Notes: generated from the letters alone by a model not told the origin. 64,000 bases of DNA from Lentzea sp. NBRC 102530 (GCF_030269365.1 NZ_BSTF01000007.1:1-64000); one strand, 5' to 3'; shown: positions 35,781 through 44,581, counted from the first letter of the stretch. Translations and numbers: made by a program.

Positions 35781-36418
35781 GACAGTTCCCGGCGCAGGAA
35801 CAGGGCGCGCCCGGCGAACGCCACCCCGGCGACCCACGCCAGCGCCAGCCCGGCGCTCCCCCACACCGGCAGCAACCCCGGCGTCACCCCGATCACGCCC
35901 GCGAAGGCGTTGGAGGGCAGGTACTTCCCCACCTCCGGGTACAACGTGGCGAGCGCCGTCCCCGCGGTCAGCGGCACGACCAGCGCGACGAACGTGGCCA
36001 GGTAGTAGTTCGGCAGCACCCACCCGACCGCGGCCCCGAACACCCCGGCCAGTCCGCACCCCACGACGCACCCGGCCGCGACCCGCCACTCGAACGGGGA
36101 GAGCAGCGCCCAGCCGAGCACGCCGATCACCCCGGTGGCGAGACCGCCGACGAGCCCCGCCACGAGCTTCGCGAGGAACACGTGTTCCTTGGCGTTGAAC
36201 AACACCACGCGCTGGATCGAGCCGTAGTAGTAGTCGCGGGTGACGAGGTAGCAGCCGGTGAAGGCGGCCGCGACCGGTGCCACCACGAGGCTGTCCCGAG
36301 GCTCACCGCCGAAGAAGCTCCACATGATGAACGGCAGCAGCAGCCCGTAGGAGAGCACGGCGAGCATCCAGAACCCGCTGCCGGCCTTGAGCAGCTCGGA
36401 CCGCAGCGCGTTACGCAC
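35777..36418 (-). CDS. ABC exporter permease subunit 1
   Basis: This 213-residue membrane protein has about six helices. The start VRNALRSELLKAGSGFWMLA (GTG at 36418) overlaps the ATPase gene by 8 bp. VTRDYYYGSIQRVVLF is typical of the small permeases of bacteriocin-immunity ABC systems such as those of the ABC-2 class. It is in the middle of the daptide operon, followed by a related permease. The expected role is peptide export or self-protection. Confidence 0.82.
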   Translation of the reverse strand: MRNALRSELLKAGSGFWMLAVLSYGLLLPFIMWSFFGGEPRDSLVVAPVAAAFTGCYLVTRDYYYGSIQRVVLFNAKEHVFLAKLVAGLVGGLATGVIGVLGWALLSPFEWRVAAGCVVGCGLAGVFGAAVGWVLPNYYLATFVALVVPLTAGTALATLYPEVGKYLPSNAFAGVIGVTPGLLPVWGSAGLALAWVAGVAFAGRALFLRRELS

Positions 36419-37118
36419 GGACGCCCTCCTCGACCAGCTCGAAGTAGCGGTCTTCGAGGTGGTGCGCGCCACCGCCGGTCAGCTCGTCCAGCGATCCGCT
36501 GAACACCCGGCGGCCGTTGATGATCACGACCTCGTCCACGGTCTGTGCCAGTTCGGCCAGCTGGTGGCTCGACAACAGCACGGTGCCGCCGCCGTCGGCG
36601 AACGACCGCAGGAAGTTCCGCAGCCACCGGATGCCCTGCGGGTCGAGGCCGTTCGCCGGTTCGTCCAGCACGAGCAGCTCGGGGTCGCCGATCAACGCGG
36701 TCGCCAGCCCGAGCCGTTGCCTCATGCCGGTCGAGTACCGGCCGAGCCGCCGCTTGCCGGCGTCGGCGAGCCCGACCAGGTCGAGCACCTCGTCGACCCG
36801 GCCGCGCGGCGCATCCGCCGCGACAGCACAGATCTGCAGGTGCCGGCGCCCGGTCATGCCGGTCTCGAACCCGAGCCCGTCGAGGTGCACCCCGATCCGG
36901 CGGGCGGGGTTCGTCAGCCGCTCGTACGGAACGCCGAACACGGTCGCCGCACCGGACGTCGGCCGCGCCAGCCCCAGCAGCCCGCGCAACGACGTGCTCT
37001 TGCCCGCCCCGTTCGGCCCGATCAGGCCGACCACGCGTCCCGGCCGGACCTCGAAGCTGAGGTCCTCGACCGCCGTCAGGTCGCCGTAGCGCTTGGTGAA
37101 GTCCCGGAACTCGATCAT
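36411..37118 (-). CDS. ABC transporter ATP-binding protein of the RiPP exporter
   Basis: This 235-residue ATPase has Walker A GPNGAGKST near 37-45, signature YSTGMRQRLGLA near 130, Walker B LLVLDEPANGLDP and the switch His in SSHQLAEL. The short single-domain form fits bacteriocin-type ABC-2 exporters. The ATG at 37118 overlaps the protease stop by 4 bp and has GGAGGGGA upstream. With the two permeases downstream it forms a complete transporter, probably for export of, and immunity to, the mature daptide-type peptides. Confidence 0.92.
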   Translation of the reverse strand: MIEFRDFTKRYGDLTAVEDLSFEVRPGRVVGLIGPNGAGKSTSLRGLLGLARPTSGAATVFGVPYERLTNPARRIGVHLDGLGFETGMTGRRHLQICAVAADAPRGRVDEVLDLVGLADAGKRRLGRYSTGMRQRLGLATALIGDPELLVLDEPANGLDPQGIRWLRNFLRSFADGGGTVLLSSHQLAELAQTVDEVVIINGRRVFSGSLDELTGGGAHHLEDRYFELVEEGVRA

Positions 37119-38686
37119 CGATTCCCCTCCTGTCCGAAGACCTGCCGCCACGCGGGCAGCAGGTAGTTGTCCGCCAGCCACGTGCCCAGCGGCACGTCCT
37201 CGCCCACGACGTGGGCCGCGCCGACGCCGGGTGGCACCGCGCCCCGCAACGGCACGACGAGTGCCTCGGCGGGTGTGTCCGAGCGGAACGGCAGGAACGC
37301 GCCGAGCGGCACCTCCCCCGCCTGCGGCCTGCCGTCCACCGTCGCGGCGCCGATGTCCGTCCCGGACACCAAACCGGTGCGCCGCAACACCACCTGCGCC
37401 CCGACGGGCACCTCGGCGGCGCCGGTGGGCAGGGCCAGCCGCACCGACGTCCCGTTGCTGACGTAGCCGCCCTGCACGTCGTTGCGCACCGGCACGAACG
37501 CCAGCAGGGCCACCACCACGGCACCACCCGCGACGGCCAGCGACGCGAGCCGCGCGGTCCACGTGGTCCGCAGCAGCCCCCGCCCGGCCCAGTAGGCGAG
37601 GGCGGCCACGATCAGCAGCACCAGCGCGCCACCGACCCGGCCCGCGCCGAGCAGCAGGTGCGTCCACCTCGACAACGCCAGCGCGAGCACCAGCACCGGG
37701 AACACCAGGCACACCAACCCGAACGGGAGCACCCACCGCTGCGGGAGGTCGCGTTCGTGCCGCCGTCCCGACGCGAGCCAGCCCCGCGCGTCGCTGATCG
37801 CCCGGTCGCGCAGCCGCGGGATGTCCAGGTGCGCCATCAACGCCAGGTACCCGTCGAGCTTCACGAACGGCAGCAGGTTGACGGCTCCGCTGAGGTAGCA
37901 GACCACCGCGAACCCGATCAGCGTCGTCCGCGCGTCCCCGGCCGGCACGGCCAGCGCCACCAGCGCCGCCACCCCGGCGACGCTCGTCTGGACCGCGACG
38001 CCGGCCAGGGCGACGAAGACGCGCTGGCTGCGCCTCCCGAGCCGCCAGCCGTCGGTGACCTCGCAGAAGCAGGCGGGCGTCAGGTAGAACAGCATCACGC
38101 CGAGCCAGCCGGGACGGCCGTGGTAGTGCGTCAGCGTCGCGCCGTGGCCGAACTCGTGCACCACGGTGGTGAGCACGATCCCGCCCCAGATCCACCCCGC
38201 GGCCTCGACCGGCAGCGGCGAGCCCAGCGCGTCGCCCAGGGGCAGCACCACCAGCGCCCCCACGCCGCCCAGCGCAAGCAGCAGCGCCAGCCCGATCATC
38301 ACCGGCCCGGGCAGCCGGACCAGCAACGGCCGCAACGGGTCCAGCACCCTGGCCGCCCGCACGAGCCGGAACTGCACCGTCGTCCACGACAGCCACACGA
38401 CGCGTTTCTCGGGTTCGGGTTCCGGGGCGCCGTCGAGCAACCCGAGGTCGTCGAGCTTGCGCACCGCGCCGCCGACGAGCTCGGGCGTCCACCGGGTGCC
38501 CAGCAGACCGGCGAGCGCGGCCACGTCCCGCCGACCGTCCACAGCGGACAACAGCGAACCGATGTCGGCACTCACCCGCAACGGGTTCGCGCCGGGCCGC
38601 TCCACGATCCACGGTGCTCCGTCGGCCATCGGCGCGTGCACGACGATCCACGGCGCCAGCCGGGGACGCACCACCTCTGTCGTCAT
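37115..38686 (-). CDS. Daptide-type intramembrane zinc metalloprotease (MpaP-like)
   Basis: This 523-residue polytopic protein starts with a cytoplasmic domain of about 125 residues (VVRPRLAPWIVVHAPMAD, then an RRE-like VDGRRDVAALAGLLGTRW). It carries the zinc motif HEFGHG in LTTVVHEFGHGATLTH near residue 176. Further helices, the conserved NLLPFVKLDGYLAL (the M50-type NxxPxxxLDG motif) and a C-terminal biotinyl-like outer domain follow. Daptide clusters encode such a protease, thought to remove the precursor leader at the membrane. The ATG is at 38686, 18 bp after the YcaO gene. The assignment is strong from motif plus neighbours. Confidence 0.9.
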   Translation of the reverse strand: MTTEVVRPRLAPWIVVHAPMADGAPWIVERPGANPLRVSADIGSLLSAVDGRRDVAALAGLLGTRWTPELVGGAVRKLDDLGLLDGAPEPEPEKRVVWLSWTTVQFRLVRAARVLDPLRPLLVRLPGPVMIGLALLLALGGVGALVVLPLGDALGSPLPVEAAGWIWGGIVLTTVVHEFGHGATLTHYHGRPGWLGVMLFYLTPACFCEVTDGWRLGRRSQRVFVALAGVAVQTSVAGVAALVALAVPAGDARTTLIGFAVVCYLSGAVNLLPFVKLDGYLALMAHLDIPRLRDRAISDARGWLASGRRHERDLPQRWVLPFGLVCLVFPVLVLALALSRWTHLLLGAGRVGGALVLLIVAALAYWAGRGLLRTTWTARLASLAVAGGAVVVALLAFVPVRNDVQGGYVSNGTSVRLALPTGAAEVPVGAQVVLRRTGLVSGTDIGAATVDGRPQAGEVPLGAFLPFRSDTPAEALVVPLRGAVPPGVGAAHVVGEDVPLGTWLADNYLLPAWRQVFGQEGNR

Positions 38687-38704
38687 CTTCTCCCCCAGGT
38701 CGGT

Positions 38705-39826
38705 TCAGATCAGCGGATGCGGGAACGACCCGACCGCCCCGTTCAGCCGGTCGTGCCGCCACCCGAACACGTGCCGCTCGTCCATCCGCAACGGCTGGTA
38801 GCCCGGCACCACGACCTTGACGGCGCGCCACCCCATCGCCCGGTGCAGCTCCGGCAGGCGGGCGGTCAGGTCGACCAGCGCGGGCCGTCCACCATCGGCG
38901 ACGACGGCGGCGACCAGCTCGTCCAGCGTCATCGCCGGGCCCGAGGCGAGTTCGGTCAGCGGCTGGTCGTGCAGCCGCTCCCGCACCTCCGCCACCGCGG
39001 CCGGGGTGAGGTACAGCCGCGCGCGGTCCGCGTCGTCGCGCACGACCTCGGGCGCCGTCACCTCGCCCCACTCCGCGCGCATGGCCAGCAACGCGGCCCT
39101 GACCTGCAACGACTCCTGCAACGCGACCAGCATGGCCCGGTCCGCGTCGTGGTGCGCCTTGGCTCCGACGGCCGCGAGCGCGGGCCCGTCGACGACCGCC
39201 GCCACCACGCACGTCAGGCCCGGCAGCACGGGAACGCTGACCAGTTGGGGTGCGACGTCGCGGGCGGACTCGACCAGCCGGCGGACCGGTCCGGGGGGCG
39301 GCTCGACGCGGCGCACCCCGGCACCGGTCGCCCAGGCCACCGCGACGGCGTCGCGTTCGATCCACTCCAGCAGCGCCGCCCTGGCCGCGAACTCCAGGTC
39401 CGGCCCGGCCGCCGCACCGGACGGTGTCGAGTCGAACCACGGCGTGTCTCCCGGGTGGTCGACCATGCCCGCAGGCACCCACACCGGTGCACCGGAGTCC
39501 ATCCAGCAACCCCGGTACCAGAGCAGGGTCTCGCCGGCCGCGCGCGGATCGCCGAGCGACGCACCGGCGAAGTCCAGCGCGCCGGGCAGCGAGCGCGCCC
39601 GCACGGACTCCACCCCGTCCCCGGGGACCAGCGCGAACCGTTCCACCGCCTCACCGGCGGCTCGGGCGAGGGTGTCCATCCGACCGGCACCGCACGCGCC
39701 GACCGGGTGCGCGCCGCCGACGTCGACCGCGACACTCCACATCGGACGGTCTGCTTCCGGCGCGCGCATCTCCCAGCCGCGGGTGAGCCCGTTCGCCGGG
39801 TCGAGGGTCGAGATCAGGTCGAACAC
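38705..39826 (-). CDS. YcaO-family protein of the daptide locus
   Basis: This 373-residue YcaO-fold protein has the ATP-binding signatures TLARAAGEAVERFALV and ALLEWIERDAVAVAW, and a late LVDLTARLPELHRAMGW. The C-terminus ends near HPLI; the classic Pro-rich tail is absent. The GTG at 39826 has GAGGGGAG 6 nt upstream and overlaps the dehydrogenase by 13 bp. YcaO proteins activate backbone amides with ATP. Daptide clusters contain a YcaO gene, to my knowledge, but its exact chemical step is not certain. No classical azoline-forming partner with an E1-like domain was seen. Confidence 0.87.
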   Translation of the reverse strand: MFDLISTLDPANGLTRGWEMRAPEADRPMWSVAVDVGGAHPVGACGAGRMDTLARAAGEAVERFALVPGDGVESVRARSLPGALDFAGASLGDPRAAGETLLWYRGCWMDSGAPVWVPAGMVDHPGDTPWFDSTPSGAAAGPDLEFAARAALLEWIERDAVAVAWATGAGVRRVEPPPGPVRRLVESARDVAPQLVSVPVLPGLTCVVAAVVDGPALAAVGAKAHHDADRAMLVALQESLQVRAALLAMRAEWGEVTAPEVVRDDADRARLYLTPAAVAEVRERLHDQPLTELASGPAMTLDELVAAVVADGGRPALVDLTARLPELHRAMGWRAVKVVVPGYQPLRMDERHVFGWRHDRLNGAVGSFPHPLI

Positions 39827-40908
39827 GCCACGCTCCCCTCGTAGATCCCGGCGATGTCGTCCGCGTCCAGTCCCGCGAGCATCGGCAACGTCCCGCCCCA
39901 CGCCCTCAGCGCGTTGTCCGTCGCCGCGGCGATCTCCTGACGGGTGGGCGCCACCGCGGGTTCGAGGTCCCAGCGCCGCACCAGCTCGCGGAACCCCTCG
40001 ACCGGTGGCAGCTCCGAGATCCACCGCCACGCCTCGGCGAGCCGGTCCGCGACGCCGAACCGCTCGTCGCCGGAGAGGATCCGTTCCCACACGACGGGGA
40101 CGACGTGCGCCGTCGCCACCATCTTGCGCACGCCCAGCACGGTCGACAGCTCGTTGGCGAGGTACCAGTGCCGTGCCGCGTAAGGCTTCCTGCCGACCAA
40201 CGCCCACCCGGTGTGCGTGGCGGCGCTGAGTTCGGCCGCGTGCAGGCGCCCGTCGGCGGTGACGTCCCCGGCGGCGAACCGGTCCCCCACGGCCACCAGC
40301 TCCCGCGCGAGCATCGCCGCCTCGGCGTCGGGCAGTCCGCCGACGCGGGGACCGCCCGCCACCGGACCGAGGACGCGGAGCAACGCCTCCAGCACGCCCT
40401 CCCGCAGCAACCGCGCGGGCAACGACGCGGTGCGGGCCGGGTCGAGCACCGCCGCCTCCGGCCGCAGCCGTGCACCGGCGACCAGCCGCTTGCCGCCGTC
40501 CACGGTCAGGCACGCGACCGAGCTGACCTCCACCCCGGTGCCGATGGTCGTGGGCACCAGCACGCGCCGCCGGACCGGAGAGGGTCCGGCGGGCAGCGGG
40601 ATCACACCTGCCCGGCGGCCGCGCGAGGTCAGCACGTCGGCCAGCCCGGGATCGACGTCGACGAGGCTCGCGAGCTTCACGAGGTCCAGCAGGCTCCCGC
40701 CGCCGACGCCGACGACGGTGTCGCAGTCGCCGAACGACGCGGCCACCGCGCGCACCGCGTCGACACCGGAGTCGCCGGGGTCGACGAAGATGGCGCCGGG
40801 CACGTCGAACCGGACGTTCGGGTCGACCAGCCACGTCACCCGGCCGCCGAGCCGCGCGGGCCACGACCCCGCGTGCACGGTCGTCGGGGTGGACTGGCGC
40901 GTCAGCAC
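39814..40908 (-). CDS. Iron-containing alcohol dehydrogenase-type protein of the daptide locus
   Basis: This 364-residue group III alcohol dehydrogenase-like protein has the nucleotide-binding motif GVGGGSLLDLVKLAS near residues 68-82 and a helical C-terminal half carrying His residues that could bind metal (HAAELSAATHTGW, RHWYLANEL). In daptide pathways a protein of this family works with the aminotransferase at the precursor C-terminus, converting the terminal Thr into an amino ketone or amine. The GTG at 40908 overlaps the aminotransferase by 7 bp. The sequence differs enough from ordinary ADHs that a specialised role is likely. Confidence 0.85.
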   Translation of the reverse strand: MLTRQSTPTTVHAGSWPARLGGRVTWLVDPNVRFDVPGAIFVDPGDSGVDAVRAVAASFGDCDTVVGVGGGSLLDLVKLASLVDVDPGLADVLTSRGRRAGVIPLPAGPSPVRRRVLVPTTIGTGVEVSSVACLTVDGGKRLVAGARLRPEAAVLDPARTASLPARLLREGVLEALLRVLGPVAGGPRVGGLPDAEAAMLARELVAVGDRFAAGDVTADGRLHAAELSAATHTGWALVGRKPYAARHWYLANELSTVLGVRKMVATAHVVPVVWERILSGDERFGVADRLAEAWRWISELPPVEGFRELVRRWDLEPAVAPTRQEIAAATDNALRAWGGTLPMLAGLDADDIAGIYEGSVACST

Positions 40909-42125
40909 GCGACACGCTCCCCTGCGACGTCCAGCGAGGCCAGCAGCAGGCCTTCCAGCTCCTCGAACTCGTCAGTGCCGTAGGTCAGCGCGGGCACCAG
41001 CTGGACGCAGTCGGGCCCCGGCTGCACGATCAGCCCGCGCCGCCGTGCCGACTCGACGACCTGCTGGGCCACCCCCGGCACGAGTTCCAGCGCCCGGAAG
41101 CACCCGGCCCCGCGATGCCCGGTCGCCAGCGGATGCCGGGTCAGCCGCTCCAGCACCCCGTCGAGCCGCTCGCTGTTGACCAGGCCCAGTTCGACGGCGT
41201 TCAGGCGTTCCACCTCCCCGATGGTCGCCACGATCGCCGCGCAGCTGCTGGGCGTTCCGGCCTGCGTCTCCCCGTGCACGAGCATCGAGTCCGCCGACTC
41301 GAACACCGCGCATACCTCGTGCGACACCACCAGTGCCGAAGCCGCGCACGTGCCGTTCGTCAGGCCCTTGGACGTCACCAGCACGTCCGGCCGCACGGGC
41401 CAGGACGAGGACGCGAAGAACGTTCCGCAGCGCCCGAACCCGGTGGCGACCTCGTCGGCGACCAGCAGGAAACCGTGCTCGGCCCGCAGAGCGGGCAGCG
41501 CGGCCAGCAGGCCGGCGGGCAGGGGGTGCGCGCCGGAGCCGAGCACGGGCTCCAGCACCACCGCCGCGATCCGATGGCCTTCCCGCGCGAACAACGCCGT
41601 CAACTCGGCCGCCGACCCGATGTGCCGCACGTACCGCTGGTCGACCGAGTAGGCGTCCTGCCCGAGCCGTTCGCCGGTCAGTCCGAAGCTGCCGTAGGTG
41701 AGGCCGTGGTAGCTGCCCTTCACCCCCACGACGACCCGCCGTTGCCCCTCGCCGCGCAACGCCTGGTGGTGCCGCACGAGCTTCATCACCACGTCGTTCG
41801 CCGCGCCCCCGGAGGTGGAGAACAGCACCCGCCCGAAGTGCTCCGGCCCGCACACCCGCAGCAACGCCTCGGCCGCCCGCACCGCCGGTGAGTGGCCACC
41901 CCGGAACAGCGTCAGGTACGACGAGTCGAGCAACGAGCGGTGCACCGCGTCGGCGACCACGGGGTTGCCGTAGCCGAGGTTGACGTTCCACAACCCGCTG
42001 GTGGCGCACAAGGCCGAGCTGCCGTCGGCGAACCGCACCCGCACGCCCTGTGCCGACACGGCGTGCCGGTCGGCGCGTCCGTAGCCGCTGGGAGCGACCA
42101 GCGACTCCCACACCGGGTACCTCAT
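40902..42125 (-). CDS. Class III PLP-dependent aminotransferase of the daptide locus
   Basis: This 407-residue protein has the class III aminotransferase features: substrate loop SGLWNVNLGYGNP, phosphate-binding GGAANDVVMKL near 106-116, cofactor Asp224 in ADEVATGFGR and Schiff-base Lys253 in TSKGLTNGT. In daptide biosynthesis the enzyme aminates the ketone generated at the peptide C-terminus. The ATG at 42125 overlaps the methyltransferase stop by 4 bp. All cofactor residues are intact, so it should be active. Confidence 0.92.
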   Translation of the reverse strand: MRYPVWESLVAPSGYGRADRHAVSAQGVRVRFADGSSALCATSGLWNVNLGYGNPVVADAVHRSLLDSSYLTLFRGGHSPAVRAAEALLRVCGPEHFGRVLFSTSGGAANDVVMKLVRHHQALRGEGQRRVVVGVKGSYHGLTYGSFGLTGERLGQDAYSVDQRYVRHIGSAAELTALFAREGHRIAAVVLEPVLGSGAHPLPAGLLAALPALRAEHGFLLVADEVATGFGRCGTFFASSSWPVRPDVLVTSKGLTNGTCAASALVVSHEVCAVFESADSMLVHGETQAGTPSSCAAIVATIGEVERLNAVELGLVNSERLDGVLERLTRHPLATGHRGAGCFRALELVPGVAQQVVESARRRGLIVQPGPDCVQLVPALTYGTDEFEELEGLLLASLDVAGERVAC

Positions 42126-42898
42126 CGGCGCCTCCCGCAGACGAGCTGGACCTGCACCTGTTCGCCGGCCGGACCGCTGCGCCGTTCCAGCACCTCGAAC
42201 CCCGCCGCACCGAGCTCTTCGACCAGTTCGCCGGAGCCGACCATGTCGATCTCGCTGACGTACACCGCGCGTCCGGCCGTCACACCGTCCACAACGGACT
42301 CGTGCAGCACGCTCGTCGTCCGCACTCCCCGGCGTCCGTCGAAGTGCTGGAACAACGACGTGACACCGCGCGGCCCGACCAGCACGCTCGTCCGCTCCAC
42401 CGGCCGTGGGGCGCGCAGCGGGCCGGCGAGGTCGAGCACGCTCACGTAGAAGAGGCCGTCGTCGGCGAGGTGGGCGCGCACCCGTTCGAACGCCGCGGCG
42501 CGCTGCCGTGCGTCCAGCAGGCAGACCGACGTCGCCGCGAGCACCACCAGGCCGAACGTCTCGTCCAGTGCGAACGACGTCATGTCGGCCTCGACCAGCC
42601 GTGCGGCGGAGGGGTCGGGCAGGCGGTTCTCCAGCAGCCGCAGCAACTCGGCCGAGTTGTCGAGCGCCACCACCCGGTGCCCGCGCGCGAGCAGCGGCAG
42701 CGTCACCCGTCCCGACCCGCAGGCGAGTTCCAGCACCGGCCCACCGGCGCGCTGCGCCAGCCTCAGCACGTCACCGATCTCCGCGCGGTCGATCCGCGCG
42801 ATGTCGTCGTACACCCCGGCCCCGGCGCTGTAGAGCGGCACCGGCTCCAGCCCGTACAGCTCGGCGAGCGCGCCCGCCGTGCCCGGCGGGGTGCTCAC
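42122..42898 (-). CDS. SAM-dependent N-methyltransferase of the daptide locus
   Basis: This 258-residue class I methyltransferase has motif I VLELACGSGRVTLPL, VVALDNSAELL for the acidic SAM contact, and FGLVVLAATSVCLLD. The N-terminus LYGLEPVPLYSAGAGVYDDI resembles the small-molecule or peptide N-methyltransferases of daptide clusters, which dimethylate the new C-terminal amine. The GTG at 42898 overlaps the RRE protein stop by 4 bp. Placement between the recognition protein and the aminotransferase supports the call. Confidence 0.9.
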   Translation of the reverse strand: MSTPPGTAGALAELYGLEPVPLYSAGAGVYDDIARIDRAEIGDVLRLAQRAGGPVLELACGSGRVTLPLLARGHRVVALDNSAELLRLLENRLPDPSAARLVEADMTSFALDETFGLVVLAATSVCLLDARQRAAAFERVRAHLADDGLFYVSVLDLAGPLRAPRPVERTSVLVGPRGVTSLFQHFDGRRGVRTTSVLHESVVDGVTAGRAVYVSEIDMVGSGELVEELGAAGFEVLERRSGPAGEQVQVQLVCGRRR

Positions 42899-43872
42899 GC
42901 GGCCTGCTCGAAGTGCCGGGCGACGACGCCGAGCGCGTCCGCCACGACCGCATCGGCGAGGTCCAGGTGTTCGCGCGCCAAGACCAGCGCCTCGTCTCCG
43001 GAGCCGGTGACCAGCAACAGTTCGGTGAGCCGCGCCGCGTCCGCGCCCAGCCGGAACAACCGTCCCGTAGCGGTGTCGCAGAGCAGGTGCTCGGAGTCGT
43101 TCCACAGCAGCAGCGGGGCGTCGGCCGGTTCGTCGAGCGCGGGCAGGGTGCCGACGAGACGTCCGCCGAACCCGGAGACCCGGTACCCGGCCCTGCCCTG
43201 GGCCCGCAGTCCGCGCAGCACGTCCAGCGTGCGCAGGTACCGCGACAGCCAGGGGCGTTCCGCCCGGGCAGCGTCCACATCGGACGCGTCGACCACACCG
43301 TTCAGGCACACGTCACCGGCGCGGACCTCGGCCGCCGCCTCCAGTTCGTCCACTGTGGATTCGACGGTGCCGAGCACCGAACCGCCGGGCGACGTGCACA
43401 CCTCGCCGGAGGCTCGGATGTGCAGGCGCAGCAACGCGGGCGCGCCGCACAGGTGCGTGGAGCCGAGCGCGCACTGGTCGGCGAGGAACACCGACGGGTT
43501 CAGCAGCTGTTCGACGAACTCGCCCCGCGACCGCGCCAGGTCCGCGTCCTCCAGGAACGCCCGGTGGTCCTCCTGGCCGGTCATCCGCACGATCGTCGGA
43601 CCGGCGACGGCCAGGAACGGCGTCGACAGGTAGTCCTGCGTGTAGACGAAGAGGCCGTCGCCGGCGAACAGCTCGTCGCCGGGTTCGCTGATGCCGCCCT
43701 CGAACTGCTCGGGCGTGAACACCACGTCCTCCGGGCAGTCGCCCAGGCCCAGGGCGAAGTCCGCGTGCTCGGCCGACTCCACGAAGACGACGCGGCCCGC
43801 GGTGGTGTTGACCTGGCTGTTCCCACTGGTCAGCCGGACCAGCGCAGCAAGAAGCCGCTCATTCGTGCTCAC
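42895..43872 (-). CDS. Daptide-type RiPP recognition protein
   Basis: This 325-residue protein starts VSTNERLLAALVRLTSG (GTG at 43872, GGGGGA upstream) and ends in a winged-helix-like domain (about 240-325: LLLWNDSEHLLCDTATGRLFRLG...). This domain resembles the PqqD-type RRE that holds leader peptides. The central part has no enzyme motif. It is the first gene of the minus-strand operon and is divergent from the precursor genes across a 287-bp promoter region. It probably presents both precursors, through their LDLSF leader motif, to the modifying enzymes. The family name is recalled from daptide cluster annotations. Confidence 0.82.
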   Translation of the reverse strand: MSTNERLLAALVRLTSGNSQVNTTAGRVVFVESAEHADFALGLGDCPEDVVFTPEQFEGGISEPGDELFAGDGLFVYTQDYLSTPFLAVAGPTIVRMTGQEDHRAFLEDADLARSRGEFVEQLLNPSVFLADQCALGSTHLCGAPALLRLHIRASGEVCTSPGGSVLGTVESTVDELEAAAEVRAGDVCLNGVVDASDVDAARAERPWLSRYLRTLDVLRGLRAQGRAGYRVSGFGGRLVGTLPALDEPADAPLLLWNDSEHLLCDTATGRLFRLGADAARLTELLLVTGSGDEALVLAREHLDLADAVVADALGVVARHFEQAA

Positions 43873-44032
43873 AAGATCCCCCAGATCTCCGCAACGTGTG
43901 GGTCCATGCTCAGCAGGCCCCGCCGGAAAAGCCATCCGGCAGGAGTATCGATTTCACGTACCGCGCTGGTTGTACGCGTACTACGAAAGTCGGAGAATGC
44001 CGGTGACTCAGCTCACAATTAGTTTGATTCGA

Positions 44033-44063
44033 TTGAAAAAACCGAACCGGCGGCGCTTAGAGT
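44033..44063 (+). promoter_or_regulatory. Predicted promoter of the precursor peptide operon
   Basis: TTGAAA (44033-44038), a 19-bp spacer and TAGAGT (44058-44063) lie about 97 bp before the first precursor start. The surrounding 287-bp divergent region is AT-rich for this genome (TCACAATTAGTTTGATTCG). The leader would be about 90 nt. The prediction rests on sequence only. Confidence 0.5.
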
Positions 44064-44159
44064 GGCCACAGCGGGACGGCATCGACGTTTCCCGCTTCTG
44101 ACTGGGGAGTCAAGAGAAAGTTCCCCTTCGCGCCGATCGGCGGAAGGAGGTGAATCACT

Positions 44160-44327
44160 GTGCAGAACAACACGCTGCAGGAGCTCGACCTGTCCTTCCA
44201 GGAACTGGAGGTCCTGGAAGGACTCGGCAACTGCGCCGGCGTCGACCAGAAGACGTGCGACGTCCTCACCGGCACCGGCGTCAGCATGAGCGTCGCGGGC
44301 ATCACGCTCACGATCGTCCTCACCTGA
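44160..44327 (+). CDS. RiPP precursor peptide A1 (daptide/lanthipeptide type, with Cys)
   Basis: This 55-residue peptide starts at a GTG with AAGGAGGTG 7 nt upstream. Leader: TLQELDLSFQELEVLE (residues 5-20), an acidic amphipathic helix. After GLGNCAG, the core holds Cys25 and Cys33, several Ser/Thr (T32, T37, T39, S42, S44, T49, T51) and a hydrophobic end ITLTIVLT with terminal Thr55. A terminal Thr is what daptide enzymes convert to the dimethylated diamine. The Cys and Ser/Thr could form (methyl)lanthionine through the LanK/LanY pair encoded just downstream. The gene had not been picked out by length alone; peptide A2 shares its leader. Confidence 0.9.
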   Translation: MQNNTLQELDLSFQELEVLEGLGNCAGVDQKTCDVLTGTGVSMSVAGITLTIVLT

Positions 44328-44372
44328 TCGGGTCAGCTGACCAGCACTGACAGGAAAGGAGGTGTACACCCA

Positions 44373-44528
44373 ATGACCAAGCTCGACCTGTCCTTCGACG
44401 AGCTCTCCCCGATCGACCTGTCGGTCGCGGAACTCGACCGGACCGCCACTCCCGACGCCGGTGACTTCATGACCGGCGTTTCGGCGGGCGCGGCCGTCAG
44501 CACGATCTTCATCAGCCTGTTGACGTGA
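44373..44528 (+). CDS. RiPP precursor peptide A2 (daptide type, Cys-free)
   Basis: This 51-residue peptide starts with an ATG and has AAGGAGGTG 8 nt upstream, 45 bp after A1. Leader MTKLDLSFDELSPIDLSVAEL shares LDLSF[D/Q]EL with A1. The core region TATPDAGDFMTGVSAGAAV ends in STIFISLLT with terminal Thr51. It has Ser/Thr to dehydrate but no Cys, so dehydrated or reduced residues and the aminated terminus are expected without lanthionine rings. Together with A1 it may form a two-peptide product. A hairpin follows the stop. Confidence 0.9.
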   Translation: MTKLDLSFDELSPIDLSVAELDRTATPDAGDFMTGVSAGAAVSTIFISLLT

Positions 44529-44535
44529 TGTGCGC

Positions 44536-44560
44536 GACGCCCCTGGCGCGCGGGGGCGTC
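44536..44560 (+). terminator. Stem-loop after the precursor genes
   Basis: GACGCCCC and GGGGCGTC pair around a 9-nt loop, starting 8 nt after the A2 stop. There is no T tract. Partial termination or RNA processing here would keep precursor mRNA more abundant than mRNA of the downstream modification genes, as seen in many RiPP operons. Confidence 0.65.
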
Positions 44561-44581
44561 ACCTATTCGGGTAAGGGCGAT

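Noticed and set aside
38705..39826. YcaO gene taken as evidence for thiazole/oxazole-type RiPP
   Set aside because: No E1-like or docking-fused cyclodehydratase partner and no azoline dehydrogenase of the flavin type are present; the neighbours fit a daptide locus better.
37211..39844. Long plus-strand frame across the protease and YcaO genes
   Set aside because: Composition is His/Arg/Gln/Pro-rich shadow sequence; the minus-strand frames have clear domains and coupled starts.
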